From Ideonella sp. MAG2 (GTDB taxonomy: Bacteria > Pseudomonadota > Gammaproteobacteria > Burkholderiales > Burkholderiaceae_C): a stretch of 41,825 nucleotides of DNA. The translations under genes and the position numbers were made by a program. Below the pieces are notes generated by a model. That model had not been told where the DNA came from, made no database searches, and saw nothing but the letters and a program-made list of their open reading frames with translations. The stretch covers positions 397,992 to 439,816 of the forward strand of contig PTEU01000002.1 in the NCBI GenBank assembly GCA_004359425.1, in the 5' to 3' direction. This document shows, in pieces, positions 1-9,235 of the stretch (within the stretch, counting starts at the first letter, position 1; each line of letters starts with the position of its first letter).

Positions 1-772
1 AGTCATCCAGACCCGCCATCTGGAAGTTCAGCAGTTGATAGGGGTCTTGATAGTTGGTGACATCCGTCGTCCAGTGGTAGATGCCGGCCACGCGATGCGC
101 GGGCTGGCGCACGTCATTCATGTCAAAAGGCTTTTGCGTGGGAGCCGATGTGGGCCGCGAACCGGGATGCGGCACCCAACTCTGCGCCTCTTGCCCCGCC
201 TGCGCACCCGGCTTGATGTAGAAGTAATTGCCGGTGTGGTTGACCACAATGTCCTGCACCAAGTACATGTTGCGGCGGTGCAGCGCGTCGCTCAGCAAAC
301 GGTAGTCTTGCAAGCTGCCTAGGTGTGGGTCGACCTTGCTGAAGTCCTGCGCCCAATAGCCGTGGTAGCCGCTGTAGTTGCCGTCCCACCATTGGTTGAG
401 AACCGGCGGGGTGATCCACAGCGCCGTGGCACCCAGGCCCTGCACATAGCCTAAGCGCTCGCGCAAGCCTTGCAAGTCCCCGCCCTGAAAGTGGGCCGAG
501 CTGCCGGGCTTGTACTCACCTGCGCCTTGGTCGTTATTGCTTGGGTTGCCATCGGCAAAGCGGTCGGTCATCACAAAGTAGATGATCTGGTCGCGCCAAT
601 CGGGTGAGGGCACATGCAGGCGCAAAGCCGGCGAGTGAGGCGGCTTGGCAGTGGGCGCAGCCTGTACGCCGTGCAGCAGGCCTAGCAACAGGCCGCACGC
701 CCCCCAGCGCAAGCACGCTGCCCAGAAACACTGGCCGCGCAATGCAGCCTTTTGCTCACCCATGACCGCCAT
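1..772 (-). CDS. Secreted GH13 alpha-amylase, 5' part (3' end outside window)
   Basis: The reverse strand reads about 257 codons from ATG at 772 to the window edge. A GGAG lies 6 bases before this ATG, which favours it over the in-frame ATG at 763. The first 40 or so residues look like a signal peptide (hydrophobic stretch ending HGVQA). The mature part opens with DQIIYFVMTDRFADGN, followed by GYVQGLGATALWITP and QDIVVNHTGNYFY, which is conserved region I of GH13 alpha-amylases. The catalytic Asp and Glu of regions II and III would lie beyond position 1, so activity cannot be judged. It probably hydrolyses starch or dextrins in the periplasm or outside the cell. It is divergent from the TonB receptor and shares a promoter region with a predicted maltodextrin operator, which supports a role in the same pathway. 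Confidence 0.9.
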   Translation of the reverse strand, partial: MAVMGEQKAALRGQCFWAACLRWGACGLLLGLLHGVQAAPTAKPPHSPALRLHVPSPDWRDQIIYFVMTDRFADGNPSNNDQGAGEYKPGSSAHFQGGDLQGLRERLGYVQGLGATALWITPPVLNQWWDGNYSGYHGYWAQDFSKVDPHLGSLQDYRLLSDALHRRNMYLVQDIVVNHTGNYFYIKPGAQAGQEAQSWVPHPGSRPTSAPTQKPFDMNDVRQPAHRVAGIYHWTTDVTNYQDPYQLLNFQMAGLDD

Positions 773-848
773 GGCAACTCCACCAAATTTGTGGCTGCCA
801 TCTTAGCCACCGCGCTGCCCTGCTCGTAGCGTATCCCTAGCGCGAGAA

Positions 849-863
849 TGTACTTTGACTACA
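849..863. promoter_or_regulatory. Predicted maltodextrin operator (copy 1), in the 345-bp divergent promoter region
   Basis: TGTACTTTGACTACA differs by one base from the perfect palindrome TGTAGTTTGACTACA (reverse complement TGTAGTCAAACTACA) seen at 34362. It lies in the 773-1117 gap between the divergent amylase and TonB-receptor genes. Nothing else in this gap is convincing: there is no ORF, and TCCCTAG occurs twice (about 834 and 924) without a clear meaning. Sharing with the malE and glgP promoters suggests one regulator for all three. The family is not certain; a LacI-type repressor would be usual for such loci. Confidence 0.6.
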
Positions 864-1117
864 TTTCCAAGGCCTCGACCACCCTCAAATTGCGGCATTG
901 ACGCCACATTGCGCCTAGTGTTTTCCCTAGTCTACGGGGTGGAAGCGCATGTAACCCCAGGAAACCTTGCTTCACGGGACGGAAATTAGGGTTTGCGTCC
1001 GCTTCATGAAAATCTAGTTTTGGTACACACTGGCTGCCGATCCCAGGTTCGCGCGCTGGCCCTCAGCCCCTTGGCCGCCGCGCTTCGTCTCGTTGTTTTC
1101 CGCCCCAGGAGGTTTGA

Positions 1118-3841
1118 ATGACCCGCTCACGCCAACCCCGCAGCCCGCTTGCTGCCGGCCGCATCTCCCCAGCCCTGACGCCCATCGCCGCCGCATGCTC
1201 GGTGCTGATCCTCGTCAGCAGCCAGGCATATGCCCAATCCGCCGCGTCCACCGAAACCCAAACCGTGACGGTCAAGGGGATTCGTAAGGGCATTGAGGAT
1301 GCGATCAATGTCAAGAAAAACTCGGACAGCATTGTCGAAGCTGTGTCTGCCGAAGACATCGGCAAGTTGCCGGACTCCTCCATCGCTGAGTCCATCGCGC
1401 GCTTGCCCGGCCTGGCCGCACAGCGCGTCGGCGGCCGCGCCACTGAAATCAACATTCGCGGCTTGTCGGGCGATTTCGCCAACACCTTGCTGAATGGCCG
1501 CGAGCAAGCCTCGACAGGTAATAACCGAAGTGTTGAGTTTGATCAGTACCCTTCTGAACTGCTGTCGTCGGTGCTCATCTACAAGACTCCTGACGCCTCC
1601 TTGATTGGACAAGGGCTCTCCGGCACGATCGATTTGCAAACTGTGCGCCCCTTGAATTTTGGTGATCGCGTAGTCTCGGTAAACGTTCGAGGCGAGAAAA
1701 ATGGTCAGGGCACGCCCTTCACGGGCTCAGGCAACCGCTTCAACATTTCCTACATCGACCAGTTTGCCAACCGTACCGTGGGCTTGGCTTTGGGATATTC
1801 GCGCCTGTCGCAAGATGTGCGTAAGACTCGCAATGAGACCTACGGCACTTCGGATAAAGTAACCTTACCTGGCGTGAATGGAGGCCAGGAATTCACCTTC
1901 AACCAAGGCTTTAAGTACTTTGTGGACGACACGAAGGAAACCCGTGACGGTGCCATGGCCGTGCTGGAATTCCGTCCCAACAAAGAACTGACCAGTGTGG
2001 TCGATGTCTTTTATTCAAAGTTCGACAAAGAAATCACCAAGCGAGGCTTGGAAATCCAGGTTAATGACAGTTGGAAAGGTTCGGGCAGCCCTTATTACCC
2101 GACGCTGACCGACGCCACGTTCCGTGACGGCAAACTTATTAGCGGTAAGTGGGGCAACGTGAACCCGCTGTCACGCACCATCTGGGAACCCCGCAAAGAC
2201 GAATTGCAGTCCTTGGGCTGGAACACCAAATGGAAATTCGCCGACAAATGGCAGGCCACTGCTGACCTGAGTTATTCCTCGGCGAAGAGCACTGAGCGCA
2301 TCACCGAAATGGAAGCTGGTCAGTACGACCCCGTAAACAATCGACCATTGGGCGAAACGGTAACCCTGGAGAACTACAACCAGATCACCAACCTGCAGTA
2401 CGATCGCAATAACTTGAGCACCATGCGTCTGACGGACCCCGAGTCCTGGGGTCAGAATGGTTATGACAAAACCATCAAGACTGACGATAAGATTCAAGCG
2501 ATTCGATTGTCGGCACAGCGTGATCTCGACGGTTTCTTTTCTCGTGTGAGTTTCGGAGCCAACTTCTCGGAGCGTGAGAAAACCAAAGGCGCATCTGAAA
2601 GCAAGCTGCAACTCGTTGGAAAAACTGGCGGTCAGTTTGGTGCCCCGTTGCCCGCAGGAAGCAGCGCTTTGAATTTGCCTGGAACCGGACTCACTTCCAT
2701 CAGCTTCGACCCTAATATTGCAAATTCAGCCTACAACTACGAAGCCAACGTCAACGGCGACATCCTACGCAAAGGCTGGACCGTGACCGAAAAGGTCAAC
2801 ACCTTGTTCGTGAAGGGCGACCTAGATTACAACTTAGGCGGTATTCCAGTTCGAGGCAATATCGGTTTACAGATCATTTCGACTGATCAAGATTCAACTG
2901 GCGCTCAGGTCGGCACTACCGATGGTGGTCGAGGCCTTTCTGCTGGTCAGTATGAGTTCAAGACCATCAACAAGTCCTACACCGATGTGTTGCCCGCCAT
3001 CAACTTGATTTTTGATGTCGCCAAGGATCAAGTTGTTCGCTTTGGATTGGGCAAACAAATGGCCCGTGCCCGCATGGATCAACTCAACGCCTTTGTGCGC
3101 GCTGAAGTCAAGCAAGGTAAGTGGGAAGGCAACGGCGGCAACCCGAATCTCGATCCGTTCCGCGCGACAGCCATTGATCTGTCCTGGGAAAAGTACTTTG
3201 GCACCAAGGGCTATGTGTCGGCAGCCGCCTTCCACAAGAAGCTGGACACCTATATCTTTGATGTGACCGACAAGGCTTTTGACTTCACAGGCTATCCCAA
3301 CCTGTCTGGCAGCACACCCGCATCCAATATTGGCAGCTTCACACGGCCGTTCAACGGAACGGGTGGCTCAATCACGGGCGTAGAGTTGGCGACCTCGGTA
3401 CCACTGAACTTGCTCACTCCGGTGTTGGATGGATTCGGCGTGATCTTCAGCTTCTCCAGCACCGACAGCAAGGTCAAGCCTTTTGGCGATGGCGACACGC
3501 GCCCTCTGCCCGGGCTTTCACGTGAGGTTGCGACCTTGGCCGCCTACTATGAGAAATATGGATTTCAAGCTCGCGTGGCGGCACGTAGCCGCTCAAAATT
3601 CATTGCCGAAATCGAAGGCTTTGGCGCAGACCGCGAGTACAAGTACGCCGCACCAGAGACTGTGGCTGACCTGCAACTGGGGTATGAGATTCAGTCCGGT
3701 CCGGCAAAGGGCTTGAATTTCCTGCTGCAAGTCAACAACGTGACCAACGAGCCCTATCGCGAGCTTGATGCCACCGACAACGTGACAAAGCTGGACACGT
3801 ACGGCCGCACCATGCTGTTCGGTGTGACTTACAAGTTCTAA
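1118..3841 (+). CDS. TonB-dependent outer-membrane receptor, probably for maltodextrins
   Basis: The 907-residue product has a long signal peptide ending SSQAYAQ at about residue 40. A plug domain follows, with VTVKGIRKGIEDAINVKK, DIGKLPDSSIAESIARLPG and INIRGL, typical of the Xanthomonas/Caulobacter-type TonB receptors. The barrel ends in the aromatic C-terminus TMLFGVTYKF needed for outer-membrane insertion. AGGAGG sits just before the ATG. Energised by TonB-ExbB-ExbD (not in the window), such receptors import large substrates. The adjoining amylase, malEFG genes and operator point to maltodextrins, but the substrate is inferred from context. A terminator follows directly, so the halogenase downstream may have lower or separate expression. 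Confidence 0.93.
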   Translation: MTRSRQPRSPLAAGRISPALTPIAAACSVLILVSSQAYAQSAASTETQTVTVKGIRKGIEDAINVKKNSDSIVEAVSAEDIGKLPDSSIAESIARLPGLAAQRVGGRATEINIRGLSGDFANTLLNGREQASTGNNRSVEFDQYPSELLSSVLIYKTPDASLIGQGLSGTIDLQTVRPLNFGDRVVSVNVRGEKNGQGTPFTGSGNRFNISYIDQFANRTVGLALGYSRLSQDVRKTRNETYGTSDKVTLPGVNGGQEFTFNQGFKYFVDDTKETRDGAMAVLEFRPNKELTSVVDVFYSKFDKEITKRGLEIQVNDSWKGSGSPYYPTLTDATFRDGKLISGKWGNVNPLSRTIWEPRKDELQSLGWNTKWKFADKWQATADLSYSSAKSTERITEMEAGQYDPVNNRPLGETVTLENYNQITNLQYDRNNLSTMRLTDPESWGQNGYDKTIKTDDKIQAIRLSAQRDLDGFFSRVSFGANFSEREKTKGASESKLQLVGKTGGQFGAPLPAGSSALNLPGTGLTSISFDPNIANSAYNYEANVNGDILRKGWTVTEKVNTLFVKGDLDYNLGGIPVRGNIGLQIISTDQDSTGAQVGTTDGGRGLSAGQYEFKTINKSYTDVLPAINLIFDVAKDQVVRFGLGKQMARARMDQLNAFVRAEVKQGKWEGNGGNPNLDPFRATAIDLSWEKYFGTKGYVSAAAFHKKLDTYIFDVTDKAFDFTGYPNLSGSTPASNIGSFTRPFNGTGGSITGVELATSVPLNLLTPVLDGFGVIFSFSSTDSKVKPFGDGDTRPLPGLSREVATLAAYYEKYGFQARVAARSRSKFIAEIEGFGADREYKYAAPETVADLQLGYEIQSGPAKGLNFLLQVNNVTNEPYRELDATDNVTKLDTYGRTMLFGVTYKF

Positions 3842-3855
3842 GCTCTCGCAGCTTG

Positions 3856-3897
3856 GCTGCCCCCTGTCGCTGCATGGCGGCCGGGGGCTTTTCTTTT
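3856..3897 (+). terminator. Rho-independent terminator after the TonB receptor
   Basis: GCCCCC (3859-3864) pairs with GGGGGC (3883-3888) around an 18-base loop, and the stem is followed directly by TTTTCTTTT. It lies 15 bases after the receptor stop codon. Confidence 0.7.
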
Positions 3898-3955
3898 GTG
3901 GGGGCCCTCACTTGGAGACAATCAGGCTCACACCTCCATCAGCGTCAGACGCAGA

Positions 3956-5485
3956 ATGAACATGCCAGAGATCAAGAACATTGTCATTGCCGGTGGCGGC
4001 ACCGCCGGCTGGATGGCTGCTGCGGCCTTCTCCAAGGTATTGGGCGAGCGCTGGAATGTGGTGCTGGTGGAGTCTGAAGAGATCGACACGGTGGGCGTGG
4101 GGGAAGCCACCATCCCCGTCATCAACGTCTACAACCAAGCCTTGGAGATCGACGAAAACGAGTTCATGCGTGAGACCTCAGCCAGCTTCAAGCTCGGCAT
4201 TGAGTTCGTCAACTGGGGCCGCCAAGGCGACTCCTACGTCCATGGCTTCGGCCCCTTGGGCCCTGACATTGGCATCACGCGCTTTCACCATTACTGGCTG
4301 AAGATGCGCGCCCGGGGCAAGGCCAGCTCACTGGAAGACTACTCCGTCAACATTGCAGCGGCCCGCGCGAACAAGTTTCTCAGAGCCCGCAAGGACCTGA
4401 GCCCCTCGCCCATGGCGGAGATCGCCCACGCCTATCACTTTGATGCCGGCCTCTATGCGGCTTACCTCAGGCGCTATGCCGAGAAACGCGGCGTGCGGCG
4501 CATTGAGGGCAAGATTCGCAGCGTCAGCACCCGTGTTCAGGACGGCTTCATTGACGCCTTGACCTTAGAAGACGGCCAACGCATCGAAGGCGACCTCTTC
4601 ATCGATTGCACGGGCTTTCGCGGCCTGCTGATCGAGCAGACCCTGAAGACCGGCTATGAGGACTGGAGCCATTGGCTGCCCTGCGACCGCGCCTGGGCCG
4701 TGCCTTGCACCTCCGTGGAGCCACTCACGCCCTACACCCGATCCACCGCGCACGGCGCAGGCTGGCAGTGGCGCATTCCGCTGCAACACCGCACCGGCAA
4801 CGGCCATGTGTTTTGCAGCAGTCACATCAGCGAGCAAGCCGCCCTTGATGTGCTGATGGGCAAGCTAGATGGAGAGGTCCTGGCCGACCCGCGGCTTCTG
4901 AAATTTGTGACGGGCAAGCGCAAAAAAATCTGGAACAAGAACTGCATCGCCGTGGGCCTGTCCAGTGGGTTCTTGGAACCGCTGGAGTCCACCAGCATCC
5001 ACCTGATCCAGTCCACCATTTCTCGGCTGACAGACCTGTTCCCCAGCCAAGGCATTGATGAGGCTGATGTCGCAGAATTCAACCGGCAAGCCGACTTCGA
5101 GTTCGAGCGCATTCGGGACTTCATCATCCTGCACTACAAGGCGACCGAGCGCGACGACACCGCGTTTTGGCGCTACTGCCGTGACATGAGCATTCCAGAC
5201 ACTTTGGCCCGAAAGATCGATCTCTTCAAATCGAACGGCCGGGTGTTCCGGGAGAACGCCGAGCTGTTCTCTGAGATCAGTTGGGTGGAAGTCCTGCTGG
5301 GCCAACACATCACCCCCCGCCATTACCACCCCTTGGTAGATGCCTTGCCCGAGCAGAAGATCATCGACTTTCTGGACAACGTCCGCAGCACCATCCGTCG
5401 CTGTGTCGAGGTAATGCCCACGCATGCCCAGTACATCGCCAGTGAATGCGCAACCCACATCCCACCCATGAAGCCTCGTCGGTGA
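3956..5485 (+). CDS. Flavin-dependent tryptophan-halogenase family protein
   Basis: A 509-residue protein of the PF04820 family (PrnA/RebH type). Visible features are the FAD-binding GGGTAGWMAA (residues 13-22), the catalytic lysine in ASFKLGIEFVNW (Lys79, the same number as in PrnA), the WxWxIP signature as GWQWRIP (270-275), and FLEPLESTSIHL (about 339-350), which holds the conserved active-site glutamate. All residues for FADH2-dependent HOCl chemistry are therefore present. The flavin reductase it needs is not in the window. Relatives are common beside TonB receptors in Xanthomonas and Caulobacter lineages, where their natural substrate is mostly unknown. ATG 3956 was chosen because GGGTAG then sits near the N-terminus; ATG 3962 is also possible, and no strong ribosome site is visible. 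The next gene follows after one base, implying an operon with it. Confidence 0.9.
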   Translation: MNMPEIKNIVIAGGGTAGWMAAAAFSKVLGERWNVVLVESEEIDTVGVGEATIPVINVYNQALEIDENEFMRETSASFKLGIEFVNWGRQGDSYVHGFGPLGPDIGITRFHHYWLKMRARGKASSLEDYSVNIAAARANKFLRARKDLSPSPMAEIAHAYHFDAGLYAAYLRRYAEKRGVRRIEGKIRSVSTRVQDGFIDALTLEDGQRIEGDLFIDCTGFRGLLIEQTLKTGYEDWSHWLPCDRAWAVPCTSVEPLTPYTRSTAHGAGWQWRIPLQHRTGNGHVFCSSHISEQAALDVLMGKLDGEVLADPRLLKFVTGKRKKIWNKNCIAVGLSSGFLEPLESTSIHLIQSTISRLTDLFPSQGIDEADVAEFNRQADFEFERIRDFIILHYKATERDDTAFWRYCRDMSIPDTLARKIDLFKSNGRVFRENAELFSEISWVEVLLGQHITPRHYHPLVDALPEQKIIDFLDNVRSTIRRCVEVMPTHAQYIASECATHIPPMKPRR

Positions 5486-5486
5486 G

Positions 5487-6191
5487 ATGTTCAATCCACA
5501 GTTCAGCCATCGCTCCGAGCCCTTGGGCACGGGGGCTCGTGTTGAGATCTATGACCACCTACTGACGGACCCTGCGGGCCTTGTCGATCTGGCTCAGCAA
5601 CATCGTCTGGCCTTCTTGCAAGCGCAGACCAACGCCTTCCCCGGGTTAGAGCTTCCTCTGCCGCCAGCAGCCTTGGCCCCTTGGCGCGATTGGTTCAGCA
5701 GCACCGCCAAGCGGCACTTCGGCGTGCGACGCGTGGTGGACATTCAAGGCCGCCTGTCCATGGTCACCGCCCAGCCTGATCAGTTGGCACCCGTGCAGCG
5801 CATCTGCCACCGTGACCGTCTTGAAACGGAACCGGGCGAGTTGGCCATTGCAGGGGTGCTCTACCTGTTTGAGCAAGAAGCGCTGGGAGGAACCAACTTC
5901 TTCACAGCGCGCGAGCCCGAGCGGATCAACGAACGCATTGCGCGGTGGGCGCAGATGACAGCTACAGCCTTTGAAGTGGACACCGAATGGCCACCCAGCT
6001 ACATGCTGGCCGCCAATCAGCACTTCGAGCATCTGCTCACTGTGGCTCCGCGCTTCAACCGCTTGCTGCTCTATCGCGGTGATGTCTTCCATGGCAGTGC
6101 CATCGCCGCACCGCATCTGCTGTGCGACCAACCCACCCAGGGTCGATTGACCCTTAACCTGTTCATGCGCTGCAAGAGGAGTGCCGCTTGA
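5487..6191 (+). CDS. DUF6445-like protein, putative 2-oxoglutarate/Fe(II) oxygenase
   Basis: The 234-residue cytosolic protein has no signal peptide or membrane segment. It resembles the DUF6445 family found beside TonB receptor and halogenase genes. ICHRDRLE (about residue 110), GGTNFF and a later DVFHGSAI with GRLTLNLFMRC give an H-x-D ... H ... R pattern like the iron and 2-oxoglutarate ligands of prolyl-4-hydroxylase-type enzymes. That assignment is inference from motif order, not a proven activity. It starts one base after the halogenase stop and its stop overlaps the next start (TGATG), so the three genes are translationally linked and likely act in one process. Confidence 0.7.
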   Translation: MFNPQFSHRSEPLGTGARVEIYDHLLTDPAGLVDLAQQHRLAFLQAQTNAFPGLELPLPPAALAPWRDWFSSTAKRHFGVRRVVDIQGRLSMVTAQPDQLAPVQRICHRDRLETEPGELAIAGVLYLFEQEALGGTNFFTAREPERINERIARWAQMTATAFEVDTEWPPSYMLAANQHFEHLLTVAPRFNRLLLYRGDVFHGSAIAAPHLLCDQPTQGRLTLNLFMRCKRSAA

Positions 6192-7921
6192 TGTCCCGAC
6201 TCGTTTGCTTGACCCTGTTGCTGTGGGTCACCCTGGGGCCTGGCATGAGCCACGCACAAACTGCTCAGCAGTTTTTTGCGACGCCCACGGTCTCTGAGCC
6301 CGTGCTGTCACCCGCTGGCGACCGCGTGCTCTACAAGCTGGCCCGCAATGGCAAGCCACCCCAACTCGCGGTGCTGGATCTGCGCACCTACTGGACCCAG
6401 GTGGTCACCACGCGGACAGATCAAGACACGGATGAGTTGATCGTCAGCACGACCGAGGCGTACAGCAAGAAGGAAGGCGCTGATTTCAGACGCCTGAAGC
6501 GCCTCAACACGCGCACAGGCCATGTCGACGACATCGCCAGCCCTAACCATGCCTCCGCTTGGTACTTCGATCAAGCCCAGCAATTGCGCGCGGCCGCAGG
6601 CGTGAAAGCGGGGCAGCTGACGATCTCTATCCAGGAGAACAAAGTTTGGCGAGATTTACCAGGCCAGGATGCCTTGAGTCCGTCCTTCTTTCCTGCAGCT
6701 TGGCTGGCAGGCGACCAATTGGTTGTGCGTGCGTCATCCACGGGGTTTGCAGGCCTCTACAGCCTCGACACCAAGAGCGGAGAAGTGAGCCCCAAACCTC
6801 TGCTCTCTGTGGCCGACTATGACATTGCCGACCCCGAGTTCATTGAACAAGATGGGCGTTGGTTGGGGACACGGTTCACTGCGGATGCCGTGGTGACGGT
6901 TTGGCGGGACGCAGCCATGCAGGCCTTGCAAGATCGGCTGGACAAGACCTTTCCCGAAAGTGTCGTCAACCTCAGCGTTCCTGCGCGCAGTGGCAGCCCT
7001 TGGGTGCTGGTGGAGGTGTATTCCGACCGCAAGCCGCCTCGCTTCTTCATGTTCCAGCGCGAGACTGGCAAGCTGACCCAGTTCGGTGAGAGCCACCCAC
7101 AACTGCAGTCTGCGGCCATGGGCAGCATGGACCTGCACCGCATCCCCGCCCGCGACGGGCTGCCCATTCCCAGCTTCGTCACCTTGCCACCCGGCGCCAA
7201 CAAAACCAAGCTACCGACCGTGGTCTTGGTGCATGGCGGCCCCTGGCTGCGTGGCACTCATTGGCACTGGTCCGCGCCCACGCAGTTTTTGGCCACGCGC
7301 GGCTACTTGGTCCTAGAGCCCGAGTTCAGAGGCAGCACAGGCTTCGGCGAGAAACACTTCAGGGCCGGCTGGAAACAGTGGGGCCAAGCCATGCAAGACG
7401 ACGTCACCGACGTCACCCGCTGGGCCATTCAAAAAGGTTTGGCGGACCCAGAGCGCATTTGCATCATCGGCGGCAGCTATGGCGGCTATGCGGCCATGAT
7501 GGGCCTGATCAAAGAACCTGATCTCTACCGCTGCGGCATCAACTGGGTGGGCGTGACGGACCCAGAGATGATGTACACGGTGCAGTGGAGCGACATCACC
7601 GACGCCGCCAAAACTTATGGCCTGCCGCGCATGATGGGCGACTTGCAAGCTGACGCCGCCATGCTGCGCGCCCACTCCCCGCTGCGGCGTGCGGCCGAGT
7701 TGAAGAAGCCTTTGCTCATGGTCTATGGCGGCCGTGACGAGCGGGTGCCCTTGGTGCACGGCGAGCGCATGCGCGAGGCATTGCGCGCGCACAACCCCTC
7801 GGTGGACTGGTGGGTCTATCCCACGGCGGGCCACTATTGGGGCGACGAAGCCACCCAAGTGGACTTCTGGGGCAGGGTCGAAAAGTTCCTCGCCAAGCAC
7901 CTCACGCCATCAGCAAAGTAA
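6191..7921 (+). CDS. Secreted S9-family (prolyl oligopeptidase-like) peptidase
   Basis: A 576-residue protein starting with a signal peptide (LVCLTLLLWVTLGPGMSHAQ). The N-terminal half looks like a degenerate beta-propeller. The C-terminal alpha/beta-hydrolase domain has VVLVHGGPW, the nucleophile serine in GGSYGGYAAM (about residue 429), the aspartate in YGGRDERVP (about 514) and the histidine in PTAGHYWG (about 547), completing a Ser-Asp-His triad. The ATG overlaps the preceding stop codon. It would act in the periplasm on short peptides or acyl-peptides. Its tie to sugar uptake is only by position; S9 peptidases do recur in TonB-receptor/halogenase clusters. Confidence 0.9.
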   Translation: MSRLVCLTLLLWVTLGPGMSHAQTAQQFFATPTVSEPVLSPAGDRVLYKLARNGKPPQLAVLDLRTYWTQVVTTRTDQDTDELIVSTTEAYSKKEGADFRRLKRLNTRTGHVDDIASPNHASAWYFDQAQQLRAAAGVKAGQLTISIQENKVWRDLPGQDALSPSFFPAAWLAGDQLVVRASSTGFAGLYSLDTKSGEVSPKPLLSVADYDIADPEFIEQDGRWLGTRFTADAVVTVWRDAAMQALQDRLDKTFPESVVNLSVPARSGSPWVLVEVYSDRKPPRFFMFQRETGKLTQFGESHPQLQSAAMGSMDLHRIPARDGLPIPSFVTLPPGANKTKLPTVVLVHGGPWLRGTHWHWSAPTQFLATRGYLVLEPEFRGSTGFGEKHFRAGWKQWGQAMQDDVTDVTRWAIQKGLADPERICIIGGSYGGYAAMMGLIKEPDLYRCGINWVGVTDPEMMYTVQWSDITDAAKTYGLPRMMGDLQADAAMLRAHSPLRRAAELKKPLLMVYGGRDERVPLVHGERMREALRAHNPSVDWWVYPTAGHYWGDEATQVDFWGRVEKFLAKHLTPSAK

Positions 7922-8004
7922 CTCGACTACACACCCAACAGAGGCAGATCGACATCCCTGATGCGTGGAATCCATGAGGCACAGCAATGCAATCGATGCC
8001 AAAA

Positions 8005-8019
8005 TGTAGTCAAACTACT
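8005..8019. promoter_or_regulatory. Predicted maltodextrin operator (copy 2), upstream of malE
   Basis: TGTAGTCAAACTACT matches the perfect 15-bp palindrome at 34362 except for the last base. It ends only 10 bases before the malE start codon, in a 108-bp gap. A bound protein there would block either the promoter or early transcription, which fits a repressor better than an activator. No Shine-Dalgarno sequence fits between this site and the ATG. Confidence 0.65.
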
Positions 8020-8029
8020 TTCATGACGC

Positions 8030-9235
8030 ATGAACCCGCATCGCCGCCACTTGTCTGCCAGCGCCCTGGCTTGGGGCTTGGGCCTGGGCAGCCTGCCCGC
8101 TAAGGCGGCGGCTGGCCGCCGTGAGCCGCTGATCGTTTGGTTCACCGTCGAAGGCGCCAAGGGCATGCGACGGGTGGCCGAGGCCTTTACCCGCGACACC
8201 GGTGTGCCGGTGGTGGTGGAAACGCCGGACCCGCAAGACGGGCCGTCTAAGTTTCAACAGGCCTCGTCGGCCGGCAAGGGCCCCGACATCTACATCTATG
8301 CCCACGACCGCGTGGGCGAGTGGGTGGCCGGCGGGCTGCTGCATGAGGTCAACCCCTCGCGGCGCCTTCGGCAAGACATCGCCCCGCTGGGCTGGCAGGG
8401 CTTCACTTGGCGTGGGCGGCAATGGGGCTATCCCATCGCGCTGGAGGCCATCACCTTGGTCTACAACAAGGCCTTGGTGAGCCGCCCGCCGACCAGTTTT
8501 GACGAGGTGATCGCGCTGGACGATCAACTGGCCAAGCAAGGCAAGCGCGCCATTCTTTGGGACTACACCAACAACTACTTCACCTGGCCGCTGTTGGCGG
8601 CCAATGGCGGCTACCCCTTCAAGCGCCGCGCCGATGGCAGCTATGACGTGCACGATGTGGGCATAGACCACCCCGGCGCGGTACAAGGCGCCGAGCTGCT
8701 GGCCCGGCTGATCCGCGAGGGCCGCATGCCGGCTGGGGCCACTTATCCCGACATGGAGGCCGCCATGGCCCAAGGCCGCGTGGCGATGATGCTCAACGGC
8801 CCCTGGTCCTGGGTGAACCTGCAGCGTGCAGGCATCAACTTTGGCGTGGCCCCGCTGCCGCGCGTGGGCACCCAGGCGGCTGTGCCTTTTGTGGGCGTGA
8901 AGGGCATGATGATCAACCGCGCCACCCGCCAGCGCGAACTGGCCGTGGCCTTCATTGAAGACTACCTGCTCACGCCAGAAGGCCTGCGCCACTTGAACGA
9001 CGCCGAGCCCTTAGGCGCTCCCGCCAGCCAAGCCTTCTATGCGCAGTTGGCAAGCGACCCCAAGATTGTCGGCATCATGGACTCCGCCCTGCAAGGCGTG
9101 GCCACTCCGGCCGTGCCCGAGATGGGCCGCTTCTGGTCGTCCATGAAGACCTCACTGCTCAACTTAACGGAAGGCCGACAGAACGCGCAAGACGCCCTGC
9201 GCTCGGCCGCCCGCCGCGTCAAGGACGCCGCATGA
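8030..9235 (+). CDS. malE: Maltodextrin ABC transporter, periplasmic binding protein (first copy)
   Basis: A 401-residue extracellular solute-binding protein of the MalE type. The N-terminus [17 protein letters not shown] has a twin-arginine-like pattern and ends at a probable AKA cleavage site. The mature part begins [22 protein letters not shown] and includes [32 protein letters not shown] and [10 protein letters not shown], all typical of maltose-binding proteins. It delivers dextrins to MalF-MalG. The stop overlaps the malF start (ATGA), the first step of a tightly packed malEFG-amylase operon. No malK lies in this operon; the one at 32949-34106 could serve both systems. This copy is intact, unlike the second malE. 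Confidence 0.92.
   Translation: MNPHRRHLSASALAWGLGLGSLPAKAAAGRREPLIVWFTVEGAKGMRRVAEAFTRDTGVPVVVETPDPQDGPSKFQQASSAGKGPDIYIYAHDRVGEWVAGGLLHEVNPSRRLRQDIAPLGWQGFTWRGRQWGYPIALEAITLVYNKALVSRPPTSFDEVIALDDQLAKQGKRAILWDYTNNYFTWPLLAANGGYPFKRRADGSYDVHDVGIDHPGAVQGAELLARLIREGRMPAGATYPDMEAAMAQGRVAMMLNGPWSWVNLQRAGINFGVAPLPRVGTQAAVPFVGVKGMMINRATRQRELAVAFIEDYLLTPEGLRHLNDAEPLGAPASQAFYAQLASDPKIVGIMDSALQGVATPAVPEMGRFWSSMKTSLLNLTEGRQNAQDALRSAARRVKDAA

Noticed and set aside
834..930. Two TCCCTAG repeats in the divergent promoter as regulatory sites
   Set aside because: Seven bases is too short and the copies are not symmetrically placed; no comparable pair at the other mal promoters.
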